A stretch of DNA of 64,000 bases from Rhyacichthys aspro (GCA_036850595.1 CM072170.1:19204051-19268050), one strand, 5' to 3'. Shown: positions 11,004 to 22,150, counted from the stretch's first letter. Notes: a model not told the origin generated them from the sequence alone. Numbers and translations are program-made.

Positions 11004-12596
11004 ATGGAGCATGTGAGTATTTTGAAATTTAAAAAAAAATCTTTAATTAGATTTTTTTCATTATAATCCCTGTAAAAAATGTATATTTAGTTAAATTGTA
11101 TGAGTTCTAAGTCAAATTAAGCCATTAGGATCAATTCTGGCCAAAACAAACGCAGAAAAAGCCTGTAATCTGCGTATTTTACGAAGTAGAGGCCAACCAA
11201 TCAGTTTTACGCGCGGCTTTTGTCCAGCCCAGACTGCACAGTGACGAGGTTAGGATAAAAAAAAAACACTACTGATGATAATAATAATAATATAATATTT
11301 CACCATATCCTAGTTCTTCATTATAGTGTTATTAGCTACATGATATAGCCTTAGCGAAATATAAATATTTTACGCTACTGATTGATGACAATATATCTAT
11401 ATGCTAATCACGACATTTACAAATATTAATAAAATACAAAAACGTGCTTTCTCTCGTTTTGTACGATGAACATTTATGAATTCATATGATTATTCTTATT
11501 TTATTTTATTGCTATTTTACTTACTTTAAAATCTGTCTTATTCTGAAGTGTATACATTGTTTTGTTGCAGTGTGTCTTGCCCGTTCAGCTTCAGGAGCAC
11601 GACTACTGCAGGAAGAGGAAGAGGCTCACCAGGAGTCAGGACAAGTCTAAGGGCTACTGGAAGCAGGTAAATACCAGAGGTTTGGTAGAGATCATGTAAA
11701 AGCTCATAGTGTTGTAAAAGTTTCTGGAGAACAGAAATGAGATTTAGAGAATCTGTTGAAGTGACAAGATTAATCAGTCAGGCTCAGAGCTGATTGTAGG
11801 TCAACTTTAATTGGCATAACTCTAAGTGTCCGAGTGGGCCCTCCTCCTCTACAGGTCCCAAGTTCTCACCTGCCCGACCAGCCTCCACAGCCCACCCCTG
11901 ACCTTCCTCCTGCCTCTCCTCCTCCGCCCAAAGTCACTCCAAATTGCTCTGAACCTGAGCCACGCAGCAACTCTGCTGAGCTCCCAGAGTTCCTGGGTTT
12001 AACCCGCCGCCCTCAGCCCTCCTCCGCTGCTCAGAGCGTGGGCCCCTGCCCCGAGCCGTCCACTTCAGGACAGAGCTCTGTTGCTGACAGTGATCCTGTG
12101 ATGATCCACGGTTACACTGTGGAGCAGTATCAGAGCATCTACCACTCAGTAGTGGATGACATGCTCAAGTAGGTTTATTTTTATGGCCAAAAAAAAGATA
12201 TATACGCTTCTTTGAACTGTAAAATATATTTTTATCATTTGCCAATTCAAAGAGAAACTGTATTTATCACACAGAGGGAAAATCAAAAAACAAATGAGAA
12301 TTTTTTCCCCACTTTTTGTATCCATTTGATTTAATTGATGTTTCTATTTGCCTGCGTTTCAAAGGTACAAAAGTGGGCGCCCTCGTCCTTACTCTCTTGA
12401 GCTCGGTCGTAAGATCAAGCAGCGCCTGTGGGAGGCTCTCAACCGTCCACTCCTCTCTGTGGTGGAGACAGCCTCGGGACTCCTGAAAATACAGGAGTCC
12501 ACTGCACTCGAGGATTGTCCCCCTCACATTGAAGTAGACGTCTCTGGAGAGCCGGAACCTCGGGCTCCTCCCAAAAAGAGACCCCGTCTCCACTAG
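11004..12596 (+). CDS. Four-exon open gene of unknown function, 216 codons
   Basis: Exons 11004-11012, 11571-11666, 11855-12168 and 12365-12596 give 651 nt with no stop before the TAG at 12594-12596. Donors are GTGAGT, GTAAAT and GTAGGT; acceptors are TTGCAG, CTACAG and CAAAG, and all phases agree. The product starts MEHCVLPVQLQEHDYC with a basic run (CRKRKRL). It has a proline-rich middle (about residues 36-110), then a conserved-looking block YTVEQYQSIYHSVVDDMLK followed by YKSGRPRPYSLELGRKI, and a basic tail KKRPRLH that could be a nuclear signal. Similar proteins seem familiar from fish genomes, but I cannot name a function. An intact frame in a field of wrecks suggests youth or selection. 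Confidence 0.7.
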
Positions 12597-12704
12597 AGAC
12601 GTTCCTCTCCTTGTAAATAGTGTATATAGTTCAAGACATCTATTTGATGAACTTTAAAAGACTTTTAAAAGACTATAAGAATACTGCAAGTGTCTCCAAA
12701 TCTC

Positions 12705-13800
12705 TGCCACAAAGATCCAGCCTCTTCTCAGTCCATCTGCAGCTTCTACCATCAAGCACCACCTCCAGCCTCTAACATCAGGCTCCAGCACCACCTTCCA
12801 CCTCCTTCTACCTCAAAAACAGACGCTGTACCATCCTGTCTGTGGGTCCAGTCCATCTGCAGCTTCTACCATCAAGCTCCAACAACAAACTCTGCCTCAG
12901 CCTCCACCTGCCTCAAAAACAGACGTCTTACCATCCATCCTGTCTGTTCTGCCTCATCAAACCAAAACTTCTGCAGCTTCTACCACCAAGCAGCACCTTA
13001 AGCCTCTAACATCAGGCTCCAGCACCACCTTCCACCTCTTTCTACCTCAAAAACACACGCTGTACCATCCTGTCTGTGTGTCCAGTCCTTCTGCAGCTTC
13101 TACCACCAAGCTGCACCTCCAACAACTCCTCCTCCATCTGCCTCAAAAACAGACGCCTTACCAAAATCCTGTCTGTTCTGCCTCATCAAATCAAAACTTC
13201 TTCAGTCCATCTGCAGCTTCTACCACCAAGCACCACCTCCAGTCACTAACATCAGGCTCCAGCACCACCTTCCATCTAAAAAAACAGATGTTGTACCATC
13301 CTGTCTGTGTGTCCATCTGCGGCTTCTACCACCAAGCTGCACCTCCAACAACTCCTCCTCCATCTGCCTCAAAAACAGACGCCTTACCATCCATCCTGTC
13401 TGTTCTGCCTCATCAAACCAACACTTCTTTACTCCATCTGCAGCTTCCACCACCAAGCACCACCTCCAGCCTCTAACATCAGGCTCCAGCACCACCTTCC
13501 ACCTCTTTCTACCTCAAAAACTGTACCATCCTGTCTGTGTGTCCAGTCCTTCTGCAGCTTCTACCACCAAGCTGCACCTCCAACAACTCCTCCTACATCT
13601 GCCTCAAAAACAGATGCCTTACCAAAATCCTGTCTGTTCTGCCTCATCAAATCAAAACTTCTTCAGTCCATCTGCAGCTTCCACCACCAAGCACCACCTC
13701 CAGCCTCTAACATCAGACTCCAGCACCACCTTCCATCTAAAAAAACAGACGCTGTACCATCCTGTCTGTGTGTCCATCGAAGGCTTCTACCACTGAGCAG
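12705..13800 (+). repeat. Degenerate tandem repeat, about 115-bp units in an alternating pattern
   Basis: The phrase 'ctgcagcttctaccaccaagc' recurs at about 12739, 12850, 12971, 13091, 13209, 13318, 13439, 13552, 13674 and 13778, spaced 104-122 bp. Two unit types alternate, giving a higher-order period near 230 bp. Long frames here (13307-13981, for example) are low-complexity readings of the repeat in different frames, not genes. The array lies just past the stop codon of the four-exon gene, so it may be its 3' UTR. Confidence 0.8.
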
Positions 13801-14039
13801 CCCCTCCAGCCTCACCCTCCAGCTTCAGTGTCATCCTCAAAAGTATGACCCACATTCATTTTCATCATTTCACTTTTGTATATACATTTGTACTGACAGA
13901 CTTTCTTTCATCACAAGGTGTCAAGGCCCTGGTTACAGCCTCCACCAGCAACAAAGTCAAACCTCCAGCAAAAGACGGTGATCTCCAGCATTGCCAAGGT
14001 ACAGATATTTACACAAAGCCTGCTTTAACCCATAGTTAA

Positions 14040-14230
14040 TCAACAGCTAATTATAAGTATTTAATTCTATATGATTTTATCTTCTGCAGTGTGAAATTGT
14101 CGTAAGAAACTATCCAGTCACAGCAGCCTGCCTCTGAGTCCTTCCCACTGAACTGCAACAAGAAAAGCCTCAAAAGCCTTGACAAAAAATTGTATTTATT
14201 CATTAAATAAACAAAATTCAAATAAAAAAA
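14040..14230 (+). promoter_or_regulatory. Possible polyadenylation region of the four-exon gene
   Basis: AATAAA occurs at about 14206-14211 followed by A-rich sequence. It is the first good signal after the tandem repeat. A splice-like 'tctgcag' at about 14083-14089 precedes it. Assigning it to the gene upstream is inference. Confidence 0.3.
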
Positions 14231-14239
14231 CAACAACAT

Positions 14240-15404
14240 TCTTTTCTGTTTTGTGTCTAAGTTATTCAACACTGTTATTACATAAACATTTCTACTTCCA
14301 CACATGCTATAGTAGGGTCAATATCATTATAATGTGCCTTTAAGACTTCCTACTTTAAAAAAAAAAAAAATCTAAGATTTTCCATTTAACTTTATATTCA
14401 TTCTATTAAGTAGACCATAGGCTGTTAGAAATGCATGCTGGTCAAGCTCCAGCCCTCTTTATATATTCAGTATAAGCAGATTTTGTACAAGCAAATAGCA
14501 AAATATGTCCACCCTGTCAGGGACAAAGTCAAAGTAGAATAAATACATTTTCATTGCATAGGGATTATATAACATACATTTTCATATATTTTGATATTTT
14601 GTCCCTTTCTTAACAATATGTGTTAGATAATGGGAAAAGTCTTTTGATAATGACAAAATTACTGCAAAATATTTGTTTCCTGTTAAAATATGCATTAGTT
14701 GCACCTTCTTTTCTATATAAAATCTGACTGCAAATATATTTGGTCAAATTTTCAGCCAAAACTATTTGGTCCTCATTTGTTTATTAAGAAATTACACAAA
14801 AGATTTTTTTTAAACTTTTTTAATAATTTGTTTGTCTCATAAAACTTGAAGATGACAGGGTGGACAATGATGTGACAGGGTGGACCTTGGCATGACAGGG
14901 TGGACAAGAGCATTAATGGAAACTGCTAATTATTAGAAACTACGATTGATTGGAAAGAATGATTACATCCGTGAACACATAGGTTAAAACACAATTAAAC
15001 ACATAGCTCACAAAAATATAGCCATTGCCATATTGCCAAAAAACATATGTACCACTTCCTTTTAAGGAATAGTAGTAAAACAATGCAAAAGACTCACAGT
15101 CATTTGAACTGACTGACTCTAACCTGGAGTGTCTTGTCCTAGGCAGATTTTCAAGAGTTTTAGGAAAGATGGGGGGTGTCTCTGACTGTAGAAAAGCACT
15201 AGCCCTTGCCTGGCATTTTAAGGCCTGGGGGCCACATCAGGCCCTCGACCCACCCCTGTCCGGCCCTCAGGAGGCTTGAGTCAGAAAAGGTTAGACAGGT
15301 ATTTGTGTGTGTTGCGGGGAAGCTGGAATAAACTGTTATTGTTAAAAGTGTATTATGTGCCAGGTAAATGTTTTGAGGATAAATTCTGATTCCTTGGTTT
15401 AGGC
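14240..15404. other. Cargo DNA, right part
   Basis: AT-rich. Three direct 20-bp units beginning TGACAGGGTGGAC start at 14853, 14873 and 14893, and the reverse complement GTCCACCCTGTCA is at 14507-14519. No coding region is recognised. The segment ends with the 8-mer GTTTAGGC (15397-15404) touching hAT copy 2. Confidence 0.5.
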
Positions 15405-16273
15405 CAGGGGTCGGCAACCCAAAATGTTCAAAGAGCCATATTGGACCAAAAAAACAAAAAAAAATTCTGTCTGGAGCCGCAAAAAATTAAAAGCCTTATA
15501 TAAGCCTCTTATGAAGGCAACACAGGCTGTAAGTGTATATTAGCTAAAACTGAAAGTCAGTCTGGGATTGTCCAATTTGCCCCCGATTTCTGCTCTGGCT
15601 CTTACCGACCAATCGTAGCGAGGGGGGAGGGATTTTGTTTTGCGCGACAATTTTTTCAACCAAAAGATTAGCAGGTTTAGGTAGCTTACTACGATCGAAA
15701 TAAGCACCGAACTCGATATTACAGCCTGTGTCCTCAGGTTTTTGACAAAAACAACAGAAGTTATTCACCGTCACCGATGCATCTTCTCTCTCTAGCCATG
15801 CTGGTGTACGCTGTGGTTTGTTGACAACTACAATCAGTTTCGTTTTCCTTACGTCACATCCGGTATGTGGTATTTGGTGCTTTAAGTTTAACATCCATCA
15901 CAACGTTAATGTCATCAGCTATCTTTCTCTTTTTCCCTTTGGGATCCATGGCCCATCACACCCGCCGGTTTGTTTACAACAGCCACCTGACTGGCACGGC
16001 GCCGCACTGAAACGAGTGTCGCAGGCTATGACGCAAATCTTTGTTGACAGAAATGTTGAAATTTAATATTTATTATACAGATTTTTACAGCATTGGAAAA
16101 CGTTACGAATGTTTGTGTCATCTTTGCCCTCCTACAGAAACCATATTAAAACAAAAATATACACCCCCCCATCTTTTTCCATTTTCATACATTTTTATAA
16201 AAGCTCCAGGGAGCCACTAGAGGGGCGCTAAAGAGCCGCATGCGGCTCTAGAGCCGCGGGTTGCCGACCCCCG
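15405..16273. mobile_element. hAT-type non-autonomous element, copy 2 (869 bp)
   Basis: It has the same ends as copy 1 (CAGGGGTCGGCAACCC ... GGGTTGCCGACCCCCG) and the same orientation, with about 1% single-base differences by eye. One deletion of about 172 bp follows 'tattagcta'. The 116-codon minus-strand frame (15544-15894) is shared with copy 1. The left flank is GTTTAGGC and the right flank CCCTAGAC. Confidence 0.85.
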
Positions 16274-16889
16274 CCCTAGACAGACTTCTCCAATTATGAC
16301 CCAGCCAAGGTCGAGGCACTTGGTGTACTAGACATTTGCTGCATTAGAGTCTAGGGCTGGTACGTTATCTGTGATCCTCCTCAGATGAGAAAAGTGCTTC
16401 GTGATTTCTGGAGTGGGTTTTAAAGTAAAAAGATTCAGATTTTTGCTAAGGACTATTGCTTTGCTCATCTAACACTGCATAAGCATTTACAGCTTTGTCT
16501 CTCTGTCCTGCTGGATAGATTTAAACCAGACATATTTTTGAGCAAGACCTTGAACTGTTACCCTTTCCACAAATCTCAGTGCATTTTGAAATTAGATTAG
16601 ATTCAACTTTATTGTCATTACACAGGTACTAGTACAGGCAACAAAATGCAGTAAATATCAGGGGAGAGGGCGAACACAGTCCCCCACTACCAGAAATTAT
16701 GCAGTCGAGATTCCCACATTTGGGGAATTCAGCTTTCTATGGGGCTGGTCCCAGATGCAAAGCTGTAAGGTGCTTGTTACTGTTACACTCTGAGCAATGT
16801 ACATTCATGTCACAACCTTTGGCCATGTTGCTGATAGAGGAACAACATTTGTAACAGATATTCTTTTCCCTGAGAAAGGCTTTCCTCTC
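16274..16889 (-). pseudogene. BEL/Pao retrotransposon, gag zinc motif and protease region
   Basis: On the minus strand, from high to low coordinate: ICYKCCSSISNMAKGCDM and CSECNSNKHLTALH (the Cys/His fingers near the end of gag, 16870-16690), VNAYAVLDEQSNS (the protease-region start, about 16460) and LDLGWVIIGEVCLG at 16274-16320. The frame then continues at 8885. A short stretch at 16582-16640 ('ttagattcaactttattgtcatt') looks like an inserted LINE tail. Frame shifts and stops are present. Confidence 0.8.
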
Positions 16890-17390
16890 TAACCTTGCGC
16901 TGCAGCTGGATTCTCGTGAGATTTGGGAGTTTCCAAAACTCTTGTAAATCCATCTTGTATCGCGCCAACCAAACCGCTTGAGTCGCGAACCGTGGACTCA
17001 CCGGACTCTTGTGACCAATGATGTTGCAGCACTAACAGGTAGAGGCGGGTTTTTAATTTGAAGAAAGCAACAAGCGCTCTCTTCTCTTCTTTGTTATCAA
17101 CATGGCTACGCCGAAAGACGTTAGCGTTGACGCTGCTATCAAAACAGTTTTATCAGAAGTAGAGAGTATTTCTTCTTTGAAAGAAGCGCAAAGAGGGGCA
17201 CGTCATATCGTTGCTATGATTGGCTAAAGAAACCTCATGCTAAGCGGATACTAGTCGGTGCTTCATCCAATCAACACCAAGTTTTTGACAGAAGGCGCCT
17301 CCCTTTTGCAAACGCTTTCAACGGGAGCCTGATGGTACTGCGAAATAGATTATGTTCTGTGGAGCAGTTCTATCTGGCGGAGTCTGGTTA
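16890..17390 (+). mobile_element. TAACC...GGTTA element with RecQ-helicase-like N-terminal ORF, copy A
   Basis: A 501-bp element inserted in the BEL gag region. TTTCCTCTC at 16881-16889 is repeated exactly at 17391-17399, a 9-bp target duplication. Ends are TAACCTTGCGCTGCAGC and TATCTGGCGGAGTCTGGTTA. Copy B at 52253-52758 is colinear with its own 9-bp duplication. A 9-bp duplication suits Mutator-like elements, but the superfamily is not established. Confidence 0.85.
17102..17227 (+). pseudogene. Truncated RecQ-like helicase N-terminus (41 codons)
   Basis: The frame starts MATPKDVSVDAAIKTVLSE, continues VESISSLKEAQRGARHIV and stops. In fish genomes a repeated family of RecQ-like DEAD helicases opens with this kind of sequence just before the Q/Walker A region. 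Here the text stops before Walker A, so no ATPase domain is encoded. It is probably an internal-deletion derivative of a helicase-bearing transposon. The family identification comes from memory of the N-terminal pattern. Confidence 0.5.
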
Positions 17391-17818
17391 TTTCCTCTCA
17401 TCCAATTATTTGATCCTGAAACCACAACATTTCCGCAGGGGATGTGTCTTATTGTTTGTCTGAGTCAATTTTCTCACAGACACTGGAGCTTTAAAACTGG
17501 GTTTATTGAGTCTCTCAGTTTTTGGCATGTGTGGACCACTGGTCAGGAAGGGGGCAAAGGTAGGATAATTGAGAGTTCTGGCTTGTTAACAGACAAACTT
17601 CACAAAGACTGTAAAAGATGGGTAAGTCGCATGATGTTCATCTTTGTAACAAGACGCTAAAGTGATCCATCTTTCATGTAGGTGATAAGGGAGCTTTTGG
17701 AAGGTAGGAGTGATGCCACAGTATGTGTCCAGGTAACTAAGGCCAGGTAGGAATCCATCTACACGTCCCTAAGTCAGAAGGGACAAAACACAAAACTCAA
17801 ACATCTTTTTCTTACTAG
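17391..17818. other. BEL gag-side remnant and unassigned sequence
   Basis: The BEL should continue past 17399 on the minus strand, but no gag motif can be followed with confidence after about 17640, and no LTR boundary was found. Text from 17640 to 17818 is unassigned. Confidence 0.35.
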
Positions 17819-18002
17819 GGGCAACACAGCATATTACCAAGGCAACAGCAAAGATGGATACCCCTATATGCAAGGACCACAGGCTAGATTCATGCATACA
17901 CCACATGTAACGTATTCACCTGGTACATTTTCACCAATATGCCCAAGTCCAAGCACTGCACCTGTACCATCCTTCATGTCCACATTGATGCAAGATGATT
18001 AG
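17819..18002 (+). CDS. Isolated terminal exon of an unrecognised protein
   Basis: After a clean acceptor (tttttcttactag at 17806-17818) a 60-codon open stretch reads NTAYYQGNSKDGYPYMQG, then TYSPGTFSPICPSPSTA and ends FMSTLMQDD-TAG at 18002. It is rich in Pro, Ser and Tyr and has no known domain that I recognise. No upstream exon was located within 500 bp. AT-rich sequence with the look of a 3' UTR follows. It could be a captured host exon or a transposon accessory exon. Confidence 0.35.
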
Positions 18003-18349
18003 GTACCAGATGATACCATGATCCCTTTAGAAAGTATTACTTGTTTTTATTGTTTATTTACTCAATCTGTACTTTGTTTAAAACCAGCTTGCTCACTTAA
18101 GCTATGAGAGGTGTTTGTTCGCTGTTTTAAAGTTTATTCTATGTAAATATTTAAAGATGGTCTTTATCTTTTTCTACACTGTTTAAAACGATGTAGCTCT
18201 TTGTGTGACATATCTCAGCACTTTTTTCAGTTGAACTCAGAATTGATAAAGTCTCTTGAGGGATGAAATGTCTTCATTTACAAACCTATGTTGAGATGCC
18301 TTGTCAAAACCTTTTCATAAATATGTCCTGGTTGACTTCACAGACAGGT

Positions 18350-19420
18350 TGGGAGCAAAGTAATTTGACCCATGAGAAGAAGCTTGGTGCCCAAAACCAA
18401 GTTTGTCCAGCACAGTGAATAAGTAAGGCCATTTGACCCGATCAAACATCTTTTCCACATCAATGGTGACCACTCACTCTGGCATATCCCCAGGGGCAGA
18501 ATAGACCATATTAAATTGGTTGATTCTGTTTTGCCTTGAAGCCGCTAAGTTGATTGGCTAATAATTTGTCCAACTTGTCACCATAAGTGTAAAGCATGGT
18601 AACGGTAAGTAGTTGCTCAACAAAGTGTGTAGCAAACTAGTTTCTTATACAGGTCTGAGCATTTGGTTTGGGCATATAGTTTAGAGCAGTGTAGGCTTTG
18701 AGTGTGTTCAATAGAGTTTGATAGGAGATGTCTGGGGTTATATTGGGGTTGATGAAGAAAGTTACTTCCTCCAGAATTTTTGTGAAGTTGACTTGAATCG
18801 CAAAAAATGGCTGACATCACTGATGCCAAAATCTGAAAGAAAGTCATGGATAATACAGTCCGGCCTACTCACTATGCTAGAATTACTACAGTACCGGTCT
18901 TAAACTGGATCCAGCCAACAGTTTAGGTCACCTCCAAGTGTAAGGGAATAAACATTTAGGTCTAGTAGTAGTGAAGACGATGGTTTAAAAAGTAGGGATA
19001 ATCTATATTGGGAGGGTATACATTAACCAAAGCTGTTGATTTGTTGTATAATTTGCCTGAAATCATCACGTATCCTCCTTATTTATCAGAGGTCACATTA
19101 TGTGGCTCAAAGGGGACATTCTGATTAATGAGAATGGAGATTCCTTGGGCTTTAGCCTGAAAGGACAAATGAAAGCTGTTGTCCGGACCAACATGACAGT
19201 AAATCAGAGCTGCGTAAATGGGTCTCTTGCACGAAAGCTTTATACGTCTTAAGGTGAGAGAAAACCCTTCTTTTTTAATATGGTTGTCAAGGCACCTGAC
19301 CTTCCAGCTAACTAATTTAATTTGTCTTGTCATGTTATGTATTAAGGTAAGTAGTAAAGTGACTGCAAAGATCCGGTGGGCAAAGAAAATAATAAAGTGA
19401 CCGTCACATATTGACAATTA
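18350..19420 (-). pseudogene. L1-type LINE ORF2 remnant (endonuclease and RT parts)
   Basis: On the minus strand the upper end (19417-19079) matches the start of the L1 endonuclease: KLVSWKVRCLDNHIKKEG, then FHLSFQAKAQGISILINQN. The lower end (18560-18350) holds RT sequence MFDRVKWPYLFTVLDKLGF, with the catalytic-region Asp in FDRV. The middle is shortened and frameshifted, so the two domains lie closer than in an intact ORF2 of about 1200 residues. No 3' tail is seen. Confidence 0.7.
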
Positions 19421-22076
19421 ACAGGTAACGTCATAAGCATTGACAGCATTTTCCCATAGTATGTCTTTCAAACCTTACCAACCAACTAAACTGACTTACA
19501 CTCCAGTATTCTAATAAAAAAAAGGCATGGTAGCACTCAAGACTGCTATATTTAGAATATGGACACAAGTTTAAACAGTGACTAAGCCTGAAGCTATATA
19601 AGAGATAGCAATGAAAGTGTACTCTGTACTGGAGTTTAAAAAAGTGGAAATTTACAGATGACAACAAAGGATAGAACTTCAAAAATGAGCAATAACCAAA
19701 TTCAGAACTGGATAGCAGATAGCAGTAAAGCACTACAATGACAGCAAGACGTGTCCGTGGTTTGGTGAAAAAAGAACAGACAATCCATCATGTATGTGAG
19801 AAAAACAGACTAGTAAACACCCTACAGAACAAAAGAACCAGTATTTGTGCTGTGAATTTGCAAATGAAAACACATGGTGCATGAGCTGTTTTTTTATGCT
19901 GTCCTAAGTTTGTTTCTGAATTCGTCAGTCTGTCTCTCAGTTAGCTATTTTCTGCTCCAGTAGGGACATAATGGTATCGAGCATGAAGCTAATGTTAACA
20001 TCTTCTTTCTTGGCAACCCTTAAATGGCATTTTGGAAGACATGCATCACTTAATTAGAAGATAGAATTGTATGAAATAGGAAGCGAACACGCCAACTGAA
20101 AGTTAGAGTGCAGATTTATTGAGAAAGATTTGGTTAAACCTGAACTCAAATGCCCTACATCTATTCCATACATATCTGGAAACAGAAGTCTGTAAAGTTT
20201 TTTATATTTTCCCCTCTTTGGCATGATACTGAAGGTGATGATACCTGATCAAATAAAGTACACCCGTCCAACATTATTTTTCCCCAAAAGATACCATCAA
20301 AAGTAGGACAATTGAGCAGAAATACGTCCAATCTAGCAAGAAGTATGAGCAAGAAGAACACATAAGTCGTCTCCCAGAGATACTTCCCTCAATTGGTGAA
20401 AGTTAGTACTGACATACCACCACATTGATACATAGAATCCACACACATAAGGATGCAAAAATCATACAATTAATGATAAAATCAAAACAAGTAAGCCCTT
20501 TTTACACATCCAAATAATCCGCACCATACACTGATCGTATCTGTATCGGCTTGAACAAAATCCCCACCTACTTTCACACCTGCAGCCGCAGCATATTCGA
20601 ATAACTAGTTTCAATATCAGCGTAATAATCACCATCACCGCGAGTTGGCTCATTTGTTTGTTAGCTTTGTGTTAGCGCTATCAGGCAAATTATGCGTCAT
20701 CCCATTGAGATAAAAAAAAAAAGGTCTATGAATCTTGTGTTATGTATTCCTCTTTTTGATGTATTTTGCGTATGTTTTTTTGTTGGGGAAATAAATGAAG
20801 ACAGATTTTTTTGGGACATTTTTCATTGAGTCTTCGGGTAGCTATCTTTCTTTGTGACTGATCTTGGACAAATGCTATCATCCCACGTCAATACCAATTC
20901 CTGCTTGTTGAGATAAAATTGGTATTCATGCTGTGACAGTCGATTGTTTCCTTTGTTTTTTGATTGATTTCAATGCAGCACCAAGCATGCAGCTCGTTTG
21001 TGTCACCTTCAGGTGTGTCGGTGTGGGGTTATAGTGCTATGATATCAGAGCTACACTACGCGTTCAAACATATAGCTACATACAATGGTGTTTAACAAGG
21101 CAAAATTTTTACTTCAACAACAGTGTCACTGGAAATACACCATGTATAATCTATTGAGCTATCAATCAAAGGACAGCAGCTGCAACCTAAAATGACTGCT
21201 ACAAAAGGCTGGCTGCACACTAGAGCAAGGGATGGCGACATGCAGTTCCTGTTTTATGTGCTGCTCTTTAAATCCTCTCTGATGTTTTACTAGGATTTCT
21301 GACATCTGGTCATCTGTTTAAAAAATATCTGCAACTATCTATAATTATATGGGACTAAAATTAGCTTTATTTAACAGCTAAAAACTTGTAGCCAACAAAC
21401 ATGGTCAAAAAGGGTCCAATCAGATACAAGGCATAGAGTTACGGCATGTTTGATTTATTATACATTATACACCAAATGTTCTCCAGGTCCAATGCAGACA
21501 TAGTGTCAATTCAATTTTACAAACATTTTTTTTCTGCTTTTGTTGCAAGAGAGAACACACACAGCACTTGTAGGGTGTAATGAAGTGAACATTTATGAGG
21601 AGAATCATTCCATCAAATGTCAATGTAGCAATCATGGCAGGAGCTTTACCGCCAACAAGCACCACTTCGACTTTGTTCTCCGCTTGACGACCAAAGAAAG
21701 CGGCAGCCTTGTCTCAGAAACCCTTGCGGGGATTAACCATAGCAGAATTCTGACCAGACTTGGACACCATCCCAGAAAGTAGCATGGTTAATAGCATTTC
21801 TCTTTACCGAATAATGCTTAGAATCCTTAATGTGGGATACACACACTTTAGTGTGCACTTTAATGAAAAATGTGATCTTATTTTTTTCAAATTAAAAAGT
21901 GTCTAGCCCTAGACACTGTCCCCTTTGTAAAGACATTTATGTGGGAACATCATCATCTGTGATGCTCATTAATGTATTATAGTGTGTGTTCCAGCTACAT
22001 ATGGAAGAGAGGCAAGGAAAACCCTTTTACCAGAAAGTGCGTTCTCTGAAAATGTGCCAAAAAAATAATAAAATAA

Positions 22077-22078
<2 letters not shown>
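19421..22078. other. Unassigned AT-rich sequence
   Basis: About 19830-20080 on the minus strand a short shifted frame (SFMLDTIMSLLEQKIAN) has coiled-coil character and could be a trace of L1 ORF1, given the ORF2 remnant just downstream. That is weak. The rest shows no motif, terminal repeat or splice-supported exon that I can defend. Confidence 0.35.

Positions 22079-22141
<63 letters not shown>
22079..22141. repeat. (TA)n microsatellite
   Basis: About 31 perfect TA units followed by T-rich and C-rich runs. The frame 21986-22240 reading YIYIYI is an artefact of it. Confidence 0.95.

Positions 22142-22150
<9 letters not shown>

Larger units (their letters stand above)
8878..16281. mobile_element. 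Composite hAT structure: copy 1, 5.5-kb cargo, copy 2
   Basis: Two hAT copies in direct orientation bracket 5478 bp of unrelated DNA. The outer flanks are identical 8-mers, CCCTAGAC at 8878-8885 and 16274-16281. The inner flanks are a different identical pair, GTTTAGGC at 9927-9934 and 15397-15404. The BEL frame is continuous across the outer pair (...GEVCLG at 16274 side, GAHMPSS at 8885 side). The whole block therefore entered the BEL with the 8-bp duplication normal for hAT. Confidence 0.85.

Noticed and set aside
13307..13981. 224-codon open frame
   Set aside because: It is a reading of the tandem repeat: other frames of the same array are also open, and residues follow the repeat period, not a domain.
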